Shown here: positions 15,808-24,223 of the stretch, in pieces
Layout: each line of letters begins with the position of its first letter
Numbering within the stretch: position 1 is the first letter of the stretch
Assembly (NCBI RefSeq): GCF_001413925.1
Contig: NZ_LBMJ01000001.1
Location: 2,396,001-2,460,000 of the forward strand
Reading direction: 5' to 3'
Length of the DNA stretch: 64,000 nucleotides
Source of the DNA: Nonlabens sp. YIK11
GTDB taxonomy: Bacteria > Bacteroidota > Bacteroidia > Flavobacteriales > Flavobacteriaceae
Made by a program: the position numbers and the translations under genes
Notes under the pieces: generated by a model
Databases searched by the model: none
Seen by the model: the letters and a program-made list of their open reading frames with translations, nothing else
What the model was told of the DNA's origin: nothing

Positions 15808-18258
15808 CTAATAACAATCCACATCAATATTGCAACGTACGGCGCGGTATTGCTTGATGCTTTCAAAGCTGCGCTTGACTTTAGCAATAAAGCCTTTGAT
15901 AGTTTCTGGTGAATGGGTCTTTCCCATCTTGACCAGCACGTGTACGTTGAAAAGATTGCGCACTCGAGAAACCGGCGGAAACTCTGGTCCCAGCACCTCA
16001 ACGCCATGCTCAATTTGATTTAGAGCGCCCACAAACCATTCACCTGCCTGCAAAGTGGTCTTGTAATCCCTATGCTTTAACGTGATCCTAATCAATCGCT
16101 GATATGGCGGGTATTTAAACTGGTATCGATCCTTTAACTGCTCCTTGAACATCGTCTTGTAATCATAAGTGCTTACCTGCTGCAAAATCATGTGATATGG
16201 ATTGTAGCTCTGCAATAAAACCATACCTCGCTTCTCAGTTCTACCTGCACGACCTGCCACCTGCGTCAACAATTGGAAACAACGCTCGTGCGATCTGAAG
16301 TCTGGGAAATTGAGCATGGCATCTGCATTGAGAACTCCAACCAGGCTCACGTGTCTAAAATCAAGACCTTTGGTAAGCATTTGGGTGCCTACCAAGGCAT
16401 CCACTTCCCTATTCTCGACTTTATCGATGAGTTTTTCATAGCTATATTTTCCTCGCGTGGTATCCAGATCCATCCGTGCGATTTTGCGCTGGGGAAATAT
16501 CTCTAGGAATTCAGCTTCAATTTGTTCGGTTCCAAAGCCTTTTGTGTCTAGGTCAGTACTGGAGCAGGCGATGCATTCCTTAGGGATAAATGTGTGATAA
16601 CCACAGTAATGGCATCGCATCTGGCCGCGATGCTGGTGCACGGTGAGGCTTACATCACAATTGGGACATTGTGGTGCATGCCCACAAGTATTACACTCCA
16701 TGATGGGCGCAAAACCGCGGCGGTTTTGGAATAGTATGACCTGTTCATCATTTTTAAAGGCTTGAGTCATCGCCTCAATCAACGTATCGGAAAAATGTCC
16801 CGTCATGCGTTTCTTGCGGTGCTTCTCCTTAATGTCAATCATATTGATTTCTGGCATCAATACATTGTTATAGCGCTTTTTAAGCTCGACCAATTCAAAT
16901 TTACCAATAGTCGTATTGTAATAACTTTCTAAGGAAGGCGTGGCGCTACCCAATAGGACTTGTGAACTTTTCATTTTTCCCAGCACGATACTGGAATCTC
17001 TGGCGTGATAGCGCGGTGCAGGATCAAATTGCTTGAAACTGGTCTCGTGTTCCTCATCCACGATGATCAAACCCAGATCTTCAAAGGGCAACAATAGAGC
17101 GCTGCGCGCGCCTATGACCACGTACGGTTCATGGGCATCCAGTACTAGATTCCATACTTCCTGTCGCTCGTTGAGATTGTATTTAGAATGGTACACCAGC
17201 ACTTGATGTTTGAAGTAATTCTGTAACCTTCCAATAAGTTGAGTGGTCAGAGCGATTTCTGGCAACAGATACAGACATTGCTTGCCTAGCGCCAAATATT
17301 CCTCAATGAGTTTGACGTAGATTTCGGTTTTACCGCTGGACGTCACGCCATGCAATAGGCAAACCTTGTTGTCTTCGAAAGCCGTTTTGATCTCATTGTA
17401 TGCGACTTCTTGAGCACCATTGAGTTCGTACAACTTATGACCCGTTTGCCGGTCCATCAGCATACGGCTCACTTCCTGTTCCGTTTCCAGTAAGATTTGC
17501 TTGTCGATCAAAGATTTTACTACGGCACGAGTTACGTTAGATCTCGTTTCTAGATCTTTGGATTTGACCAGTTTATCACCAGCGCGCATCATGAAAAGCG
17601 TCATGAGTACCTCACGCTGTTTAGGAGCTCGAGTCATAGAGTCCAGTAGTTCTCTTAAAGCATCTTCATCCTGAAATTCTGGAGCGAGCGAAATGTATTT
17701 TTCGGTTTTGGCCTTGTAGGTATTAGAGAGTTCTTCTTGCAGGATGATCAAATGCTTGGACAGCATGTTCCTTAAAATAGGCAATACCGTCTTACGATCC
17801 AGTAGGCTAGCCACATCGTCCACTTTCATGGCTTTGCGATTCTCCAATGCTTCCATGATAAGGAATTCCTGATCTGTTAATTCATCGTCTTCTACGGTAG
17901 TTTCCTCGTTGCGCTGGATTATGGTCTCGCTTTCCAGCAGCAGTGATTTAGGCAAGGCTGCCTTCATGACTTGACCTACACTACATAGGTAATAGGAAGC
18001 GATCCATTCCCAAAATTTGATTTGTCCCTTTTGTAAAATAGGTGCCTCATCAATAACAAACTCTATGTCTTTAATATCGTATGCAACCTCAATATTCTCG
18101 CGTACGGCCACAGCGATACCGGTGTAGATCTTTGATTTTCCAAAGGGAACCGCGACGCGCATACCTGGCTGAATCATTCCAGCCTCTGCAGCCGTGATGC
18201 GGTATGAAAAATAGCGCTCCAGTGGCAATGGTAGTATGACATCTAGAAAATAGGACAT
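15808..18258 (-). CDS. priA: Primosomal protein N' (replication restart helicase PriA)
   Basis: An 816-residue protein of normal length. It opens with the 3'-DNA-binding domain (MSYFLDVILPLPLERYFSY). The helicase core follows, with Walker A HGVTSSGKTEIYV (about residue 305), the DEAH-type box IVDEEHETSFKQ and GSATPSLESYY. The inserted zinc-binding region has CNTCGHAPQCPNCD and MRCHYCGY with CIACSS. The C-terminal helicase motifs include QMLTKGLDF and QVAGRAGRTEKRG. PriA reloads the replisome at stalled forks. The start codon abuts a terminator hairpin of the upstream gene (18264-18289), leaving almost no leader between hairpin and ATG. Confidence 0.96.
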   Translation of the reverse strand: MSYFLDVILPLPLERYFSYRITAAEAGMIQPGMRVAVPFGKSKIYTGIAVAVRENIEVAYDIKDIEFVIDEAPILQKGQIKFWEWIASYYLCSVGQVMKAALPKSLLLESETIIQRNEETTVEDDELTDQEFLIMEALENRKAMKVDDVASLLDRKTVLPILRNMLSKHLIILQEELSNTYKAKTEKYISLAPEFQDEDALRELLDSMTRAPKQREVLMTLFMMRAGDKLVKSKDLETRSNVTRAVVKSLIDKQILLETEQEVSRMLMDRQTGHKLYELNGAQEVAYNEIKTAFEDNKVCLLHGVTSSGKTEIYVKLIEEYLALGKQCLYLLPEIALTTQLIGRLQNYFKHQVLVYHSKYNLNERQEVWNLVLDAHEPYVVIGARSALLLPFEDLGLIIVDEEHETSFKQFDPAPRYHARDSSIVLGKMKSSQVLLGSATPSLESYYNTTIGKFELVELKKRYNNVLMPEINMIDIKEKHRKKRMTGHFSDTLIEAMTQAFKNDEQVILFQNRRGFAPIMECNTCGHAPQCPNCDVSLTVHQHRGQMRCHYCGYHTFIPKECIACSSTDLDTKGFGTEQIEAEFLEIFPQRKIARMDLDTTRGKYSYEKLIDKVENREVDALVGTQMLTKGLDFRHVSLVGVLNADAMLNFPDFRSHERCFQLLTQVAGRAGRTEKRGMVLLQSYNPYHMILQQVSTYDYKTMFKEQLKDRYQFKYPPYQRLIRITLKHRDYKTTLQAGEWFVGALNQIEHGVEVLGPEFPPVSRVRNLFNVHVLVKMGKTHSPETIKGFIAKVKRSFESIKQYRAVRCNIDVDCY

Positions 18259-18263
18259 AAAAA

Positions 18264-18289
18264 AATCGGTTATGTAAAAATAACCGATT
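18264..18289 (-). terminator. Terminator hairpin directly before the priA start codon
   Basis: On the minus strand the 9-bp stem AATCGGTTA / TAACCGATT is followed by a run of seven T that ends at the priA ATG. It fits termination of the upstream DUF2147 transcript and may also limit read-through into priA. Confidence 0.75.
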
Positions 18290-18332
18290 CCCTTTTTGTG
18301 CGCTTGCTGTGGTGCCCTATTTTATGAATAAC

Positions 18333-18758
18333 TTATAGACGTTCCCAGGTTTGGGTCCTGTACAAAAACAAGATATAACCGCGTACCATCAACAAGTCTG
18401 GATTATCTTCATTGAGCCAGATTTTACAGTCATATTCTTTGCCGTTTTCTGGATCGATAATGGTGCCATCCTTGTACATTTTACCCTTTTTTTTCAGGTC
18501 CTTCATGATGACCATACCTTCAATGGGTTGATCTTTTAGGGCTCCTTCACAGGCAACGCATTTAGGATTAGGTGGCGCGTCTTTGGAGAGTACCTTCAAT
18601 ATCTTACCGTAATAGGAATCACCTTTTTTGTACACCTGTACGTGAGATTTTACTTCTCCAGATTCATCATCAATGGTTTTCCATGTTCCAGTGACGTCTT
18701 GTGAGTTCGCTTTCGCGAAAGCGAAAAAACAAAACAGCACCAACACTACATATTTCAT
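18333..18758 (-). CDS. DUF2147 family exported protein
   Basis: A 141-residue protein from the ATG at 18758, chosen because it begins the signal peptide MKYVVLVLFCFFAFAKANSQ; an in-frame ATG 33 bp upstream adds a polar extension. The mature protein shows the DUF2147 pattern: VTGTWKTIDDESGEVKSHVQ, YYGKILKVL, a CVAC pair, GMVIMKDLKKKGKMYKDGTI, and LMVRGYILFLYRTQTW. These are small lipocalin-like periplasmic proteins of unknown function. The 16-bp palindrome encodes AFAKA at the predicted signal-peptidase site. It is flanked by terminators on both sides, so is probably monocistronic. Confidence 0.85.
   Translation of the reverse strand: MKYVVLVLFCFFAFAKANSQDVTGTWKTIDDESGEVKSHVQVYKKGDSYYGKILKVLSKDAPPNPKCVACEGALKDQPIEGMVIMKDLKKKGKMYKDGTIIDPENGKEYDCKIWLNEDNPDLLMVRGYILFLYRTQTWERL
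18709..18724. repeat. 16-bp palindrome CGCTTTCGCGAAAGCG, copy 4
   Basis: Perfect copy, left-extended to TTCGC. It lies within the DUF2147 signal peptide and is read FAFAKAN at the cleavage site. Confidence 0.97.
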
Positions 18759-18772
18759 AATCTGTGTATTAT

Positions 18773-18798
18773 AAAGCCCATGAAATCTCACGGGCTTT
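18773..18798. terminator. Terminator hairpin between two minus-strand genes
   Basis: AAAGCCC / GGGCTTT arms around a 12-base loop lie just after the chalcone isomerase-like gene on the minus strand. The T tract is short (TTTATAAT), so strength is uncertain. Confidence 0.6.
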
Positions 18799-18821
18799 TA
18801 ATTAATTCAACAGGTCTGAGA

Positions 18822-19385
18822 TTAAAGTCCCAACATTCCCTTTTTTAAATCTTTGTCTGCTGGTTTGTTACCCAACCAGATTCCAAAAAGTCCTTTGGCA
18901 AAATCCTTACCTTCGATAGTTCCCAATAGCTTACCATTCTTGTGAGCCATAGTTCCTTTTCCAGGCACGTATGCGATCTGGAATTCGTTTCCTTTTACGA
19001 TCTCCTCATTAAAGAATCCGATGAACTTATCGATTTTAGGTTGTAGTTTTTTACGCTCTGCACTGGAAACGCTGTCTTCAAAACCTTCTGTAATGGCTTC
19101 AATCATCTTGTCCTGTGTCACCAATTTACTGACGATATCAAGTGTGATCGCCATAGGCTGATCAGAGCTTAACAATGCCGCACCATTAGAAGTTTTTGCT
19201 GTGGTGTACAAACCACCTACATAAAGATCAAAAACGAACTTTTCACGCAATCCTGCACCGTTTAGTGTCAACTCCTTACCATCGACTGTAATTGATTTTT
19301 CTACAGTTACACCTTCAACGGTCATTTGTGCAGATGCTGTATAGGTACCAAGGGCGGCAACAGCAATTAAGAGTAATTTTTTCAT
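18822..19385 (-). CDS. Chalcone isomerase-like exported protein
   Basis: A 187-residue protein with a signal peptide (MKKLLLIAVAALGTYTASAQ). The sequence VEGVTVEKSITVDGKELTLN, GAGLREKFVFDLYVGGLYT, PMAITLDIVSKLVTQDKMIE and LFGIWLGNKPADKDLKKGML is the bacterial chalcone-isomerase-like (Chalcone_3) family. Members probably bind fatty-acid-like ligands in the periplasm rather than act on flavonoids. Length is normal. The biological role is unknown. Confidence 0.85.
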   Translation of the reverse strand: MKKLLLIAVAALGTYTASAQMTVEGVTVEKSITVDGKELTLNGAGLREKFVFDLYVGGLYTTAKTSNGAALLSSDQPMAITLDIVSKLVTQDKMIEAITEGFEDSVSSAERKKLQPKIDKFIGFFNEEIVKGNEFQIAYVPGKGTMAHKNGKLLGTIEGKDFAKGLFGIWLGNKPADKDLKKGMLGL

Positions 19386-19420
19386 ATTAGTAATTATTAG
19401 ATTGTTTAAATATAGTATTC

Positions 19421-20347
19421 CTATTTCAAATTCCGTGCCTTTAATGATCTGATAGATGCATTAAGCTCATAACCCAATAGCAAAATGTTTGCCGCAAGCC
19501 ATATATAGATCATTAAAATAAGTAGCGCACCTATGGAACCATAGATTTCATTATAGGAAGCAAAATTGTCTATATAAATCCCGTAGAGGTACGATGTTAT
19601 TAAAATAAGTACCGTTGTCACCACAGAGCCTATAGAAAAGAATCTGGTTTGTCTTCCTTCTTTGGTTCCCGTGTAATATAGCGTACTCACAAATAGATAA
19701 AGCATGATGATAATCGCAATGTAGCGCAGTACAATCAACCAGATCTCTGTAGAGCTTTGCGTCATAAAATCTTCTGCTCTTAAAGAATCAATCCAGTATT
19801 CCACCAGACCGAACATAGCTATGGAAATCAATAAAAAAAGACTGAGCATCAATGATACACCAACCGCCACAAAATACTGCCTGAACATGTTGCGGTTGAA
19901 CGATGAATGATAGGAACGCTCAAAGCCGTCAAAAATCGCATTAACGCCATTGCTCATAAAAAATAAGGACGTGATAAAAGCAATCGTCAATAAACCTGTA
20001 TTCTCCTGTAATGCAATTTCCTTAAAAATGGTATCAAAAGAACCAGCGGCCTGTGCCGGTAGCAACCCGTTGACAAACTCTAAAAAATCTACCTGGAAAT
20101 TATCTACCGGTACAAAAGGAATAAGGTTAAGCATGAACAATATGAAGGGGAAAATTGCCATGAAGAAACTGTAGCTTATCGCACTGGCGCGCAATGTAAA
20201 GGCACCTTGAACGATACCAACACTGTAGGTTTCCCAAAGATCGTAAATGGTCATCCCTTCAAAACCCGGCAATCGTGCCCTGCTAGAGACCGCGACGAAC
20301 CAAGAAATGACCGGTATACGATCCAGTATTTCCTTAAGCCTACTCAT
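19421..20347 (-). CDS. YihY/BrkB family inner-membrane protein
   Basis: A 308-residue protein with six hydrophobic segments. The family signature ASAISYSFFMAIFPFILFML lies near residues 55-75. The helices at about 110-135, 155-180, 205-230, 240-265 and 275-300 follow, the last being LLILMIYIWLAANILLLGYE. YihY-type proteins were once annotated as RNase BN; that role is not supported, and the true function remains unclear. Its start overlaps the end of nadC by 8 bp on the same strand, so the two are translationally coupled. Confidence 0.9.
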   Translation of the reverse strand: MSRLKEILDRIPVISWFVAVSSRARLPGFEGMTIYDLWETYSVGIVQGAFTLRASAISYSFFMAIFPFILFMLNLIPFVPVDNFQVDFLEFVNGLLPAQAAGSFDTIFKEIALQENTGLLTIAFITSLFFMSNGVNAIFDGFERSYHSSFNRNMFRQYFVAVGVSLMLSLFLLISIAMFGLVEYWIDSLRAEDFMTQSSTEIWLIVLRYIAIIIMLYLFVSTLYYTGTKEGRQTRFFSIGSVVTTVLILITSYLYGIYIDNFASYNEIYGSIGALLILMIYIWLAANILLLGYELNASIRSLKARNLK

Positions 20348-21209
20348 GCATGGCTTTCAAACTAAGATCCATGTTGTAAACGCTGTGCGTGAGCGCACCG
20401 CTGGAAACGTAATCCACACCACATTCCGCGTACTGTCGTACCGTGTCCAGAGTAATGCCGCCACTACTTTCAGTCAGGCATTGATCGCCTATTAATTCTA
20501 CCGCTTTTCTAGTGTCTTCGTAATTGAAATTATCGATCAGGATGCGGTAAACCTTATCGGCCGAGGTTAGAATCTCTTTGATTTCTTCCAGATTTCTTGC
20601 CTCTACAATGATTTTTAAATCCCTGTTGGTTTCTTGAAGGTAGTCTGTCGTTTTTTCAATTGCTTTTGTGATGCCACCTGCAAAATCGATATGATTGTCC
20701 TTGAGCATGATCATGTCATAGAGACCAGACCTGTGATTAACGCCACCACCAGTATGAACTGCCCATTTTTCCAACAAACGTATTCCTGGTGTAGTCTTGC
20801 GCGTGTCTAATATCTTGGTTTTGGTACCTTCCAACCGGTCGACAAATTGCCGCGTTTTAGTCGCGATCGCGCTCATGCGCTGCATGCTGTTAAGTGCCAG
20901 ACGTTCGGCCGTGAGAATGGATCTGGAAGAACCGCTCACATAAAACACTTCGTCGCCATAAGCTACGCGATCACCGTCCTTTTTCAATTCTTCAATTTTT
21001 AATGTAGGATCGACTTTGTGGAATATCGCTTTCGCGAAAGCGATACCAGCAATCACTCCTTCATCCTTTACCAGCAGTCGTGCCTTACCACTGGCACTGC
21101 GTGGAATGCAAGCCAGGCTGCTGTGGTCGCCATCACCTACATCTTCCCGTAAGGCATTAGTAATGATGCGGTCAACTTCTTCTTCAAATGCAGCTCCATG
21201 GTACTTCAT
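20340..21209 (-). CDS. nadC: Nicotinate-nucleotide pyrophosphorylase (carboxylating)
   Basis: A 289-residue protein, start taken at the ATG at 21209 (MKYHGAAFEEEVD); an upstream in-frame ATG would add 9 residues. It converts quinolinate and PRPP to nicotinate mononucleotide in NAD synthesis. Conserved elements are LNSMQRMSAIATKTRQFVD, ILDTRKTTPGIRLLEKWAV, GGGVNHRSGLYDMIMLKDNH, VEARNLEEIKEIL and the C-terminal ESSGGITLDTVRQYAECGVD. The 16-bp palindrome is read GIAFAKAIF, where relatives typically have a similar V/A-K-I-F stretch, so the repeat overwrote existing codons rather than adding residues. Confidence 0.95.
   Translation of the reverse strand: MKYHGAAFEEEVDRIITNALREDVGDGDHSSLACIPRSASGKARLLVKDEGVIAGIAFAKAIFHKVDPTLKIEELKKDGDRVAYGDEVFYVSGSSRSILTAERLALNSMQRMSAIATKTRQFVDRLEGTKTKILDTRKTTPGIRLLEKWAVHTGGGVNHRSGLYDMIMLKDNHIDFAGGITKAIEKTTDYLQETNRDLKIIVEARNLEEIKEILTSADKVYRILIDNFNYEDTRKAVELIGDQCLTESSGGITLDTVRQYAECGVDYVSSGALTHSVYNMDLSLKAMHE
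21027..21042. repeat. 16-bp palindrome CGCTTTCGCGAAAGCG, copy 5
   Basis: Perfect copy with AT...AT flanks inside nadC, read in frame as AFAKA. Confidence 0.97.
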
Positions 21210-21292
21210 AATGGTGGTCAAATTCTGGTTTCTCAAAAGTAAGATTCTGCAGGCAATCTTATGAAAATGAATAAAGATTTTACCTTTGGCGC

Positions 21293-21766
21293 ATGAAGAT
21301 AACTCTACTGGCGGTAGGTAAAACCGATGATAGCCGTATCGCAGACCTTACAGATATGTACGTGGAACGGCTCAAGCATTACATCAATTTTGAGCTGGAA
21401 ATCATTCCGGATCTTAAAAAAACCAAGAACCTAAGCATCGACCAGCAAAAGGTCAAAGAAGGTGAGCTTATACTCAACCAATTGCAAACCAGCGATTTTG
21501 TCACTTTACTGGACGAAAAGGGAAAAAGCCTTTCCAGCCAGCAATTTGCGCAATTGATCAATAAGCGAAGTCTTTCTGGAATGAAACGACTGGTTTATGT
21601 CATAGGTGGACCCTACGGATTCTCTGATGCGGTTTACGCTCGAGCCAATTCTAAATTATCCTTAAGTGCCATGACCTTTTCCCACCAGATGGTGCGACTC
21701 TTTGCCACAGAACAGATTTATCGGGCCTTTACCATTCTAAAAAACGAGCCTTATCATCATGAGTAA
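21293..21766 (+). CDS. rlmH: 23S rRNA (pseudouridine1915-N3)-methyltransferase RlmH
   Basis: A 157-residue SPOUT methyltransferase of normal length. The knot region reads VTLLDEKGKSLSSQQFAQ, YVIGGPYGFSDAVYARA and LSLSAMTFSHQMVRLFATEQ, and the end, IYRAFTILKNEPYHHE, is the family's usual C-terminus. It methylates the pseudouridine in helix 69 of 23S rRNA. A TACCTTTG box at 21281-21288 ends only 4 bases before the ATG, implying a very short or absent leader if that is its promoter. It is divergent from nadC. Confidence 0.96.
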   Translation: MKITLLAVGKTDDSRIADLTDMYVERLKHYINFELEIIPDLKKTKNLSIDQQKVKEGELILNQLQTSDFVTLLDEKGKSLSSQQFAQLINKRSLSGMKRLVYVIGGPYGFSDAVYARANSKLSLSAMTFSHQMVRLFATEQIYRAFTILKNEPYHHE

Positions 21767-21787
21767 TGAATTTGAAGGTGTCTATTA

Positions 21788-21819
21788 TTGATTCTATTTG
21801 TGATGAACCATTACCTTTG
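21788..21819 (+). promoter_or_regulatory. Flavobacterial-type promoter for the uridine kinase gene
   Basis: TTG at 21788-21790, a 21-bp spacer, then TACCTTTG at 21812-21819 fit the -33/-7 consensus. The start codon follows 18 bases later. Confidence 0.6.
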
Positions 21820-21837
21820 CAGTACTAAAATCTAATT

Positions 21838-22446
21838 ATGCTTATCATAGGTATTGCAGGCGGTACTGGGTCTGGTAAAACCACAGTTGTGGGTCAGGTA
21901 GCCCATCAATATCCAGATACTGACGTTACTGTCATCTCTCAAGATTCCTACTATAAAGACACGAGCCACCTTACCTTTGAGGAACGTGTGAAAATTAATT
22001 TTGATCACCCTAATTCCATAGACTTTGCGCTTTTGAAGGAGCATTTGATCGAGTTGCGCAAGGGAAATAGTATTGAGCAACCAGTGTATTCTTTTGTATA
22101 ACACAACCGCACTAAAGAAACAGTTGTGACAGAGCCTAGCAATGTCATAATTGTAGAAGGAATCCTTATTCTAACGCTGCCAGAAATTCGCGAGCTTTTT
22201 GACATCAAGGTTTACATTGATTGCGATAGCGATGAGCGTCTCATACGCAGGTTGAAACGCGATATCACAGACCGTGGTCGTGACATCAACGAGGTACTTG
22301 ATCGTTACCAAAACACGCTCAAGCCTATGCACCAGCAATTTATAGAGCCTACTAAAGCCTATGCCGATGTCATTATTCCTACCAATAGGCTTAATGAAGT
22401 TGGTGTTAAGATCTTGCGCTCTATTCTGGATCAAAAGTTGGCTTAA
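21838..22446 (+). pseudogene. udk: Uridine kinase interrupted by an in-frame stop codon
   Basis: One continuous frame of about 202 codons reads as uridine kinase: P-loop GGTGSGKTTV, SQDSYYKD, FDHPNSIDFALL and QPVYSFV, then a TAA at 22099-22101, then HNRTKETVVTEPSN, IIVEGILIL, DCDSDERLIRRLKRDITDRG and FIEPTKAYADVIIP. Both halves stay in the same frame, so the defect is one nonsense codon and not a frameshift. The enzyme phosphorylates uridine and cytidine in salvage. The first half alone (87 residues) lacks the rest of the catalytic fold. It is either a real inactivation or a base-call error. Confidence 0.88.
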
Positions 22447-22463
22447 ATTGGTATCTTGACTTT

Positions 22464-22781
22464 ATGAAATGGAAAGAGATCAAAAGCAAATGGTATTTTA
22501 ATAAATACTTCATTATCACAATTCTATTTGCGGTTTGGATTCTGTTTCTGGATGACAGCGCATGGCTTACCGCACACAGAGCGCTGGACCAGCAAATTGC
22601 TGACAAGGAACAAACAGCAGATTTCTATATGCGAGGCATCGCTGCAGACAAAGCGCGTATCCAGCAGTTGGAAGACAGTGCTGGGATAGAAAAATTTGGA
22701 CGTGAGCGATATTTAATGAAGAAGGAAAATGAGGAAGTGTATATTATAGAATATGCAGATTCCGTAAAAAATGAAGATTGA
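22464..22781 (+). CDS. FtsB/DivIC-like septum formation protein
   Basis: A 105-residue bitopic protein. A short basic cytoplasmic start is followed by a membrane segment (about residues 14-31, KYFIITILFAVWILFLDD) and a coiled-coil stretch (about 40-75, ALDQQIADKEQTADFYMRGI and onward). The FtsB-family end is IEKFGRERYLMKKENEEVYI. It is expected in the FtsQLB-type division complex. Its stop TGA overlaps the mutA start codon (ATGA/TGATG), so it is coupled to the mutase genes. Confidence 0.85.
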   Translation: MKWKEIKSKWYFNKYFIITILFAVWILFLDDSAWLTAHRALDQQIADKEQTADFYMRGIAADKARIQQLEDSAGIEKFGRERYLMKKENEEVYIIEYADSVKNED

Positions 22782-24223
22782 TGAAGAAGCGATTATTTGA
22801 TGACTTTACACCAGTTTCTGAGGCCGCATGGAAACAAAAGATTCAAATGGATCTCAAAGGCGCCGATTATAATCAGACATTGGTCACGCCTACTCCAGAC
22901 GGCATCAACATAAAACCTATTTACCACAGCGACAGTGCCGTAAACATTGACATTCCTAGTCGAGGTACCCAGAACAATGATTGGTACATTTCTCAAAAGA
23001 TCTACTGTGGCAATGCACGAGCTGCAAACAAAAAAGCGCTCAACGTATTATCTCGAGGAGCTGAAGGTGTTTTATTAGACATTCCTAATCCAGATATTGA
23101 TCTCGAGGTTTTATTAAAAGACTTACCAGAGGTTGGTTTACAAGTACATCCTCGATTTTTAGATCTTGATTTTTTAAAGAAACTTCATGGATTTAAACCT
23201 AAAGCCTATGTGCATCTGGATATTCTACACCAGCTAGCTGCTACTGGGAACTGGTTTACAAATCAAAAATCAGACTATAATCACTATGCCGATTTCCTAA
23301 AATCCTTTGAAGGTTATTTTTCAAACATCACCATCAACACCAGCACCTATCAACAGGCTGGCGCCACGGTAACTCAGGAACTGGCCTATTTTGCGGCGCA
23401 CCTCAATGAATACCTCAATCATTATTGCGATACCAGTAAGGAACACGATAAGGATATTTACGACGCTTTCCTGCCTGACCGGCAGGCAGGCCCGAAAGCG
23501 GAAACGGTTACTGAGCATGGTCAAAGTAAACGTATCAACATTGACACCACCATAGGTTCCAATTATTTTATGGAGATCGCAAAATACAGAGCCTATCGCA
23601 TATTGACCAAAACATTAGGTAACGCCTACGGCATAAAAGACCTAGGCTGTTACATCACGGCAACGCCCAGTTTGCGCAACAAATCTTTGCTGGATTACAA
23701 TGTCAATCTACTGCGCACTACAACAGAATGTATGAGCGCTGTCCTAGGTGGCGCAGATACGGTCCACAATCTTCCTTATGACGCCTTTTTCAATAAGGAA
23801 AATGAATTTGGCGACCGCATCGCTCGCAACCAATTATTGATTCTTAAAGAAGAAGCTTACCTAAATAAAGTTGCTAACGCTGCAGATGGCACGTACTACA
23901 TCAACGCATTGACTAAGGAGTTGACCGAAAAAGCGCTGGAGATCTTTAAAAGCATTGAAAAAGCTGGCGGATTTGTTCAGTCGCTTTTTGAAGGAACGAT
24001 ACAACGCAAAATCAAGGAAAGTGATATCGCAGAGCGTGATCGACTGAAAAAAGGAGAAAAAACGCTGGTAGGCGTCAACAAATTCCCGAATGCCGAAGCA
24101 CCGCTTCAAAAAGAATATGAGATTTTACCCTTTCAAAAAATAAAGCCTCGCAAGGCGCTTGTTACACCTATTGCTGCTAAACGATTAGCCGAAGAATTAG
24201 AAAAATCGCAAATGCCCAAATGA
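22781..24223 (+). CDS. mutA: Methylmalonyl-CoA mutase small subunit
   Basis: A 480-residue protein from the ATG at 22781. It shares the substrate-barrel sequence of the family ([72 protein letters not shown] and [20 protein letters not shown]) and lacks a B12-binding domain, as usual for the small subunit in this phylum. With MutB it interconverts methylmalonyl-CoA and succinyl-CoA. Residues about 229-240 ([12 protein letters not shown]) come from a composite palindrome at 23464-23500. Removing the 21-bp insert would restore AFxKA in frame, so seven residues were added without breaking the gene. It overlaps mutB by 4 bp. Confidence 0.93.
   Translation: MKKRLFDDFTPVSEAAWKQKIQMDLKGADYNQTLVTPTPDGINIKPIYHSDSAVNIDIPSRGTQNNDWYISQKIYCGNARAANKKALNVLSRGAEGVLLDIPNPDIDLEVLLKDLPEVGLQVHPRFLDLDFLKKLHGFKPKAYVHLDILHQLAATGNWFTNQKSDYNHYADFLKSFEGYFSNITINTSTYQQAGATVTQELAYFAAHLNEYLNHYCDTSKEHDKDIYDAFLPDRQAGPKAETVTEHGQSKRINIDTTIGSNYFMEIAKYRAYRILTKTLGNAYGIKDLGCYITATPSLRNKSLLDYNVNLLRTTTECMSAVLGGADTVHNLPYDAFFNKENEFGDRIARNQLLILKEEAYLNKVANAADGTYYINALTKELTEKALEIFKSIEKAGGFVQSLFEGTIQRKIKESDIAERDRLKKGEKTLVGVNKFPNAEAPLQKEYEILPFQKIKPRKALVTPIAAKRLAEELEKSQMPK
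23464..23500. repeat. Composite palindrome inside mutA: 16-bp palindrome split by the 21-bp palindrome
   Basis: CGCTTT (23464-23469) and CCCGAAAGCG (23491-23500; one base differs from CGCGAAAGCG) flank a 21-bp element at 23470-23490 with arms CCTGCCTG and CAGGCAGG. The insertion point and insert are the reverse complement of the copy at 15755-15795. The insert is a multiple of three and is translated. Confidence 0.93.

Noticed and set aside
21838..22446. Frameshift in the uridine kinase gene
   Set aside because: Both parts are in the same frame; only a stop codon separates them.
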